Assembly: GCA_937911505.1 (NCBI GenBank)
Contig: CALEMF010000016.1
Location: 62,001 to 126,000, forward strand
DNA length: 64,000 nucleotides
From: an uncultured Cytophagales bacterium
Lineage (GTDB): Bacteria; Bacteroidota; Bacteroidia; Cytophagales; Thermonemataceae
Direction: 5' to 3'
Made by a program: the position numbers and the translations under genes. Under the pieces are notes generated by a model. It worked only from the letters and a program-made list of their open reading frames with translations. It was not told the origin of the DNA and ran no database searches. Shown here piece by piece: positions 59,751 to 64,000 of the stretch (position 1 is its first letter; every line of letters begins with the position of its first letter).

Positions 59751-60329
59751 TTATTCTTTTGAAAGAGAGGCTTCTTCTATTTTTTCTACCAGTGTTTGAT
59801 ACCAGTCTTTCCCGTACTTTCTCACAAGCGGCTCTTTCAAAAATTTGTATAAAGGCGTATGCAATGCCTTTCCTAGTTGACAAGCAGGTTGGCATATCTC
59901 CCATCGGTCATAGTTGACAGCATCATACAGGTCATATTTCGTAATGCGAATAGGATATAAATGACAAGAAATGGGTTTCTGAAAGTCAATTTTTTTATCG
60001 TTGTAGGCGCGTTCTATGCTACAAGCAAGTACACCGTTTTCGTCGTATACGGCAAAAGCACACTCTTTATCCTCCACCGTAGTGGTGGTTAAGTCTCCCT
60101 CATTGTCAATAACCGCTACCCCTTTCTCAGCAATGGCTTTACGTCCTGCTTGGCTCATGTAAGGGGCTACTTTTTCTAGTATCTCTTCTAGTATAGCTTC
60201 TTCTTCTTGCTCCAATGGAGCACCAGCATCACCCTCTACACAACAGGCTCCCTTGCATTTTTGTAGGTTACAAACAAAAAACTGATCTGCTACATCATCA
60301 CTGATGTAGGCATTTCCGACGATAATCAT
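59751..60329 (-). CDS. DUF3109 cysteine-rich protein
   Basis: 192 residues. Metal-binding cysteines: C20, C25, C29 and C30 in [13 protein letters not shown], then [20 protein letters not shown] and [10 protein letters not shown]. The arrangement resembles YkgJ-type zinc/iron-chelating domains, and the SCHLYPIRI segment is the DUF3109 mark. Cytoplasmic. Family members occur widely in Bacteroidota without proven function; a metal-chelating role is inferred from the cysteines. A promoter match (TTTA, 19 bases, TAGTTTTG at 60370-60363) lies 34 bases upstream. Confidence 0.88.
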   Translation of the reverse strand: MIIVGNAYISDDVADQFFVCNLQKCKGACCVEGDAGAPLEQEEEAILEEILEKVAPYMSQAGRKAIAEKGVAVIDNEGDLTTTTVEDKECAFAVYDENGVLACSIERAYNDKKIDFQKPISCHLYPIRITKYDLYDAVNYDRWEICQPACQLGKALHTPLYKFLKEPLVRKYGKDWYQTLVEKIEEASLSKE

Positions 60330-60362
60330 TTAAATTCACTTTATTAATAACAAAAGCCGAAG

Positions 60363-60393
60363 CAAAACTATAGATAGTTTACGTGATTTTAAA
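60363..60393 (-). promoter_or_regulatory. Candidate promoter of the DUF3109 gene
   Basis: Minus-strand TTTA (60393-60390), 19 bases, TAGTTTTG (60370-60363). The -7 element is exact. Predicted leader about 27 bases. Confidence 0.42.
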
Positions 60394-60616
60394 ATATTTT
60401 CTTTACGAAATTATTGTTCATGGATACTGAGATTGGTAGATTACAAACATTTGAGTGAGTGTTACCTTACTCTTTGTTAGAACAGTATTATATATTTTAC
60501 GTATTTTTTGAAAGGAGGGTTGTAGTCGTATTTATTTTTACACAAATATTAAATCGAGCAACGTTTTACTTAGAAATTTAGTATAAATAATGATGTGTTT
60601 AATCGAGAAGTCTTAC

Positions 60617-60624
60617 TAAATTTG
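60617..60624 (+). promoter_or_regulatory. Candidate promoter -7 element of the propeller-sensor gene
   Basis: TAAATTTG is an exact TAnnTTTG, about 44 bases before the TTG start. The -33 box is weak (GTTT at 60597-60600, 16 bases upstream). Confidence 0.38.
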
Positions 60625-60667
60625 GTTAAGAAATCATTTTATTATTTATATAAATCAGCCAGCAATC

Positions 60668-63361
60668 TTGAAAGCATTACTCATTAAATTAATAGTATCT
60701 TTTGGATACTGTATCATCACTTTTTCTAGCTTGTGGGCACAAGAAGGTGCTGTTTTTTTACATCACTACGGCAATCCAGCCCCTCGCTTCACTACACAGA
60801 ACAATGCCATCATTCAGACATTACAGGGCACTATGATGGTAGCCAATGAACAAGGTATTTTGCATTATAATGGGCAAAATTGGAAAAGGATTAATACGCA
60901 ATCTTCTGTATACAGCCTCCTTAGGGACGAGGCACAAATTTATGTTGGCGGGAGAGCCGACGTAGGTTATTTAGCGCTTCGGTCAGATGGTCAGTATACA
61001 TACAACAGTCTTGTAGACGACTATAAAGAAATTCGACAGCATAGTAGTAGTTTTCTCTTTGTAGCACAGACGAAACGCTTTGTATACTTTATGAGTGACC
61101 TCTTTTTGGTAAGGGTAAATAAAGAAGACAAGCGCATCAACAAGGTTTGGCCTAGTTTGCCTAAGCAACGTTATCAAGGGTTGGCAGTAGCGAACAATGT
61201 CTTGTATGTTAATGTAAGAGGTATAGGTTTGCACCAACTTACAGAGAGTAGCGATCAGCTCGTTCTCACCCAACAAGGAGCACAGTTCAAAAATCTATCT
61301 TTAAGCTCTCATTTTGTTGTCGCTTCAAAAGCCTATTTTACCGCCAATAATAATCAATTGTATCGCTACGAAAATGATCGTTGGCAAAAGATTTCCTTAG
61401 CATCACAAAGCTATATAAATGTACACACCCTTACACAAGGAATAGCACTTAGCGAAACATCTTTTGCCTTAGGTACACTTAATGGAGGGGTGTTGATTGT
61501 TCAATCCGTCACGGGAGAAACGCTCCATACGATTAACAATCCAACAGGGCTCCCCGACGACGAAATACTGGCACTTGGTAAGGATAATCAAGGTGGTTTA
61601 TGGATTGCACATCCCTTGGGGCTCTCTAGGGCAGCGCTTAAAATACCTATCACAGACTTTAGCTACTTTCCGGGATTGGTAGGTAACCTGACGACTCTTT
61701 TACGATGGCAGGGTAATTTATACGTGGCCACTAGTGAAGGCCTCTTCTCTCTCCAAAAAACCCAACAATATAAAGATATCATTCAATCAGTAGAAGTAGT
61801 CAATACTGTACAAGAAGTACCCGTTGCTACCAAGGTTATTTCTAAACAAGGAGGCGGCACCGCCATCGGTAACCTCATTAACAAGACTTTTGGTAAGAAA
61901 GCACGCACCGTAGTGACCTATCAAGGCCCTAAAACCACACGTACTATCGAAACTACCCAGTGGAGAACGCCTGCTCAACTAGAACTTTATAGACTACAGT
62001 CTTATCCTTATTTCTTCCAGAAACTGAAAGGGTTCAACAAAAAGGTAACGCAGCTACTAAGCTTACCGCAAGAACTGATTGTTGGGAGTAATGATGGTCT
62101 TTACACCTATGATAAACAAGAATTTACGAGCATTCTGGCTAATATAGATGTGCAAAAGATACACTTGCTAGATCGGTTTCTTTATGTAGGCTCAGACTCA
62201 GGATTGGTTAGCCTTGTAAAACGGGAAGGTAAGTGGCAAATATACGAGCGCTTTCCTGCCATTAGAACACCTATCTATTCTATTATTGATACAAAAGATG
62301 ATCGCCTGTGGCTAGGCAGTGAAAATCAAGTAATTCAAGTAAATATAGATCCTAACGGCCGCTATATTAGGCATACCACTTTCGAATTGGCTCAAAACTA
62401 CTTGGAGCGTGTAAAGGTAGTCAACATAAAAGGGAAGCCTGTCTTGTTTCTCTCTAACGGAGTATACAGCTATAATGATTTACAGAATCAGTTTTTTCCA
62501 GACCCTGCGTTGTATGTTTCTCAGTTTCCTTATAAACTCATAGAGCACCCACAACAGCTCTGGAGTAACTACCAGTCTGAATGGAAGAATTTGGTAGACA
62601 ATGCTACGGTAGTCTATGCCTCCCTGTTCGAAGATATTACTGATATGTACAGAGATGAACAAAAACAACTCTGGGCAATTCACGAGAATGCTCTCTATCG
62701 TATAGATACGGAGGTACCAAAAACTGATCAATCTTTTTCTGTACTTATCAGCCGGGTTTTGAACTATCAAAATGAGCGCTTACCACTAGAAAATATTGAG
62801 GTGCATCAAGGAACTGAGTCTTTTGGGCTCCACTTTATACTAAGCGTACCCTATTATCTGCAAGAGCAGCCAGTTGCTTACCAGTATCGTATTAAAAACA
62901 TGACAGAAGAGTGGAGTAGTTGGGATCAAGATAATCATCTAAAGTTTCCCTATTTACCAAAGGGGAAGCACCTTATCGAGATTAGAGCCCGTAATTCATT
63001 AGGACAACTCAGCGAAATTAAACAAGTAAATGTGAGGATTATTCCACCCTTCTGGGAAAGATGGTGGTTTTACTTATTAGAGGTAGGCGTATTAGTGGGG
63101 CTCATTATTGTTTCTACCCTTTCTAATCGACTAGAGCGGTGGAAGCGCTACTCTCATATTCTCACGCTAGTAACCATTATTACCATCTTCGAGTTTATTG
63201 TTCTTTACTTAGAACCTTCTGTAGACGACTTTTCGGGAGGCGTTCCTATTTTTAAGTTATTTATGAATATCCTCTTGGCCATTTCCCTCAATCCCGTGGA
63301 GCGTAGGTTTACCGCTTATCTGAGTAGGAATAAGACCAAGGGCAGTTCCTCGAGTAGGTAG
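60668..63361 (+). CDS. Propeller/Y_Y_Y sensor-like membrane protein without output domain
   Basis: 897 residues. The start is TTG at 60668: MKALLIKLIVSFGYCIITFSSLWAQ is a clean signal peptide and the next Met is far inside the first propeller blade. Residues about 30-700 form two-component-regulator propeller blades (repeats such as DDEILALGKDNQGGLWIAHPLGLSRA). About 735-795 is a Y_Y_Y domain (VAYQYRIKNMTEEWSSWDQDNHLKFPYLPKGKHLIEIRARN). Then come three membrane helices (about 802-822, 832-850, 863-880) and a short basic tail. The kinase or regulator usually fused behind Y_Y_Y is absent. A low-similarity insertion (about 383-435, GGGTAIGNLINKTFGKKART) interrupts the propeller. Confidence 0.85.
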   Translation: MKALLIKLIVSFGYCIITFSSLWAQEGAVFLHHYGNPAPRFTTQNNAIIQTLQGTMMVANEQGILHYNGQNWKRINTQSSVYSLLRDEAQIYVGGRADVGYLALRSDGQYTYNSLVDDYKEIRQHSSSFLFVAQTKRFVYFMSDLFLVRVNKEDKRINKVWPSLPKQRYQGLAVANNVLYVNVRGIGLHQLTESSDQLVLTQQGAQFKNLSLSSHFVVASKAYFTANNNQLYRYENDRWQKISLASQSYINVHTLTQGIALSETSFALGTLNGGVLIVQSVTGETLHTINNPTGLPDDEILALGKDNQGGLWIAHPLGLSRAALKIPITDFSYFPGLVGNLTTLLRWQGNLYVATSEGLFSLQKTQQYKDIIQSVEVVNTVQEVPVATKVISKQGGGTAIGNLINKTFGKKARTVVTYQGPKTTRTIETTQWRTPAQLELYRLQSYPYFFQKLKGFNKKVTQLLSLPQELIVGSNDGLYTYDKQEFTSILANIDVQKIHLLDRFLYVGSDSGLVSLVKREGKWQIYERFPAIRTPIYSIIDTKDDRLWLGSENQVIQVNIDPNGRYIRHTTFELAQNYLERVKVVNIKGKPVLFLSNGVYSYNDLQNQFFPDPALYVSQFPYKLIEHPQQLWSNYQSEWKNLVDNATVVYASLFEDITDMYRDEQKQLWAIHENALYRIDTEVPKTDQSFSVLISRVLNYQNERLPLENIEVHQGTESFGLHFILSVPYYLQEQPVAYQYRIKNMTEEWSSWDQDNHLKFPYLPKGKHLIEIRARNSLGQLSEIKQVNVRIIPPFWERWWFYLLEVGVLVGLIIVSTLSNRLERWKRYSHILTLVTIITIFEFIVLYLEPSVDDFSGGVPIFKLFMNILLAISLNPVERRFTAYLSRNKTKGSSSSR

Positions 63362-63375
63362 TTTTCAAAGACTTT

Positions 63376-64000
63376 TTAATTTGCTATGGTAAATCGTGCC
63401 TTTTTAGCACGGAGCTTTCCAGTAATCAATTGAAGATTCTCTTTTTTAATAAGATCGCCTGTATTTGCGCTTACTCTTCCAGAAAAGCTTATAATTACTT
63501 CTTCTTCTGAAAACTTTTCAACGGTGGCCTTGCCATCAGCCATTTGGTAGGTCTTGGGAGTTTTTTGTGTATAGTCTGTTAGTGAAAGTACCACTGCGGG
63601 CTTTTTAGGATCTTTTTTTCCAAGAAAGTCTTCTTGCACTATCTGAAAAGGCACTTGTTCTACCTGCGCTTTTGTAGTGTTGGTAAATAATAACATCAAT
63701 ACAAATTCATTATCGCCTACTTGAGTAGTAATACCCACTCCAGCACTCGTTTGCTTTCCTACAAAAGACACTTCTGAGTAGGCATCCTTAGAGGAGATGA
63801 GTGTACTCCCTGCCAATGTTACCTCTATTTCCGTAAAAGCATTGGTGTTGGTACTATGAGTGCCGTTATTGGTAGCCAGTGGCTTTTCCTGCTCAGTACG
63901 CTCAACCTTTTTAGGACTTGCCTCCTCTGCTGAAGTGTAGTTTTCGGATGTTTTCTCTGTCTTATCACAAGCGGTAAATAAAAGTAAGCTGCTTACTAGT
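63376..64000 (-). CDS. Predicted lipoprotein, N-terminus cut by window edge
   Basis: The frame runs from the stop at 63376 without interruption to base 64000. The upstream end reads LVSSLLLFTACDKTEKTSENYT, a signal peptide with lipobox FTAC and mature Cys; only the first few residues lie outside the window. A short TTG-started version at 63816 would lose the signal, so the whole frame is taken as the gene. The mature part has an acidic linker (SAEEASPKKVERTEQEK), then a beta-rich domain (VGVGITTQ-like strands, FVLMLLFTNTTKAQVEQVPFQ, EEVIISFSGRVSANTGD). Family not recognised. Converges on the propeller sensor with 14 bases between. Confidence 0.78.
   Translation of the reverse strand, partial: LVSSLLLFTACDKTEKTSENYTSAEEASPKKVERTEQEKPLATNNGTHSTNTNAFTEIEVTLAGSTLISSKDAYSEVSFVGKQTSAGVGITTQVGDNEFVLMLLFTNTTKAQVEQVPFQIVQEDFLGKKDPKKPAVVLSLTDYTQKTPKTYQMADGKATVEKFSEEEVIISFSGRVSANTGDLIKKENLQLITGKLRAKKARFTIAN

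Larger units (their letters stand above)
60330..60667. other. AT-rich divergent intergenic region of 338 bases
   Basis: It separates the DUF3109 gene (minus) from the propeller-sensor gene (plus). It holds one promoter match for each direction (60363-60393 minus, 60617-60624 plus). A G-rich patch (GAAAGGAGGGTTG, about 60510-60522) in otherwise AT-rich DNA stands out; it looks like a Shine-Dalgarno sequence but no ATG-led frame follows. No RNA gene or hairpin is evident. Confidence 0.5.

Noticed and set aside
60510-60522. GAAAGGAGGGTTG patch as ribosome-binding site of a small gene
   Set aside because: No ATG-, GTG- or TTG-led frame of useful length follows at a suitable distance.
1-64000. 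tRNA, rRNA, CRISPR, insertion sequence, integrase or phage genes
   Set aside because: Intergenic gaps were read for cloverleaf-like GGTTC/TTCGAA patterns, regular repeats and transposase motifs; none was convincing.

Overview
The window looks like a chromosomal segment of a Bacteroidota bacterium, most likely a free-living Cytophagales-type organism. I infer this from the AT-rich sequence, weak or absent Shine-Dalgarno sites, several matches to the Bacteroidota promoter element TAnnTTTG, and lineage-typical families: PUR/DUF3276 protein, DUF1573, DUF3109, WbqC, the LuxE-like acyl-protein synthetase, a propeller/Y_Y_Y sensor and SiaB/SiaC proteins. There are no tRNAs, rRNAs, CRISPR arrays, phage genes or insertion sequences that I can recognise. 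About 58 genes are present; both ends cut a gene.

Layout. 1-3130: ECF sigma factor overlapping a probable anti-sigma gene, a TPR protein and a helical 503-aa protein. 3356-5299: an SDR protein, GTP cyclohydrolase I and a eukaryote-like 6-pyruvoyl-tetrahydropterin synthase (pterin synthesis). 5512-11000: small protein, YidC, CTP synthase, a first SiaB/SiaC pair and a 2Fe-2S ferredoxin. 11108-16213: unknown protein, LuxE-like protein, lipoprotein, RsgA and the bicarbonate transporter SbtA with its PII-like partner SbtB. 16283-28001: mostly housekeeping (ClpC, LpxL-type acyltransferase, FabH, YchF, nucleoside phosphorylase, AI-2E permease, PUR protein, RlpA) with a decayed partial gene duplicate near 27.2 kb.

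28162-43000 is the most striking part. Apart from DUF58 and an esterase at its edge, it is one long run of minus-strand genes: CheR, a receiver-less CheB, a GAF membrane protein, a 1209-aa membrane PP2C/SpoIIE phosphatase (Cache-HAMP-GAF-PAS-PAS-SpoIIE), a second SiaB kinase and SiaC, a 1034-aa ABCG-like transporter with a TerB-like N-terminus, and a two-gene unit (lipoprotein plus small secreted Cys protein) present twice in tandem, each copy closed by its own hairpin. Phosphatase, kinase and phospho-target make a complete partner-switching module like SiaA/SiaB/SiaC; the transporter and envelope proteins are candidates for its output. A third lipoprotein paralogue sits alone at 58820-59734.

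43298-48267: DUF721/DciA-like gene, RecF, pyruvate dehydrogenase E1 alpha, Ppx/GppA and a receiver-histidine kinase. 48271-54907: two GT4 glycosyltransferases flank an unrecognised family of paralogous membrane proteins (two full genes and a remnant) plus a zinc-ribbon/B-box-like protein, followed by two thioredoxin-fold proteins. 54986-64000: an M16 homologue lacking the zinc motif, AraC regulator, acyl-CoA dehydrogenase, the third lipoprotein paralogue, DUF3109, a propeller sensor without an output domain, and a truncated lipoprotein gene at the end.

Non-ATG starts are fairly common and have been used to fix gene starts where upstream stops or signal peptides decide the issue. Promoter calls rest on motif matching by eye only.
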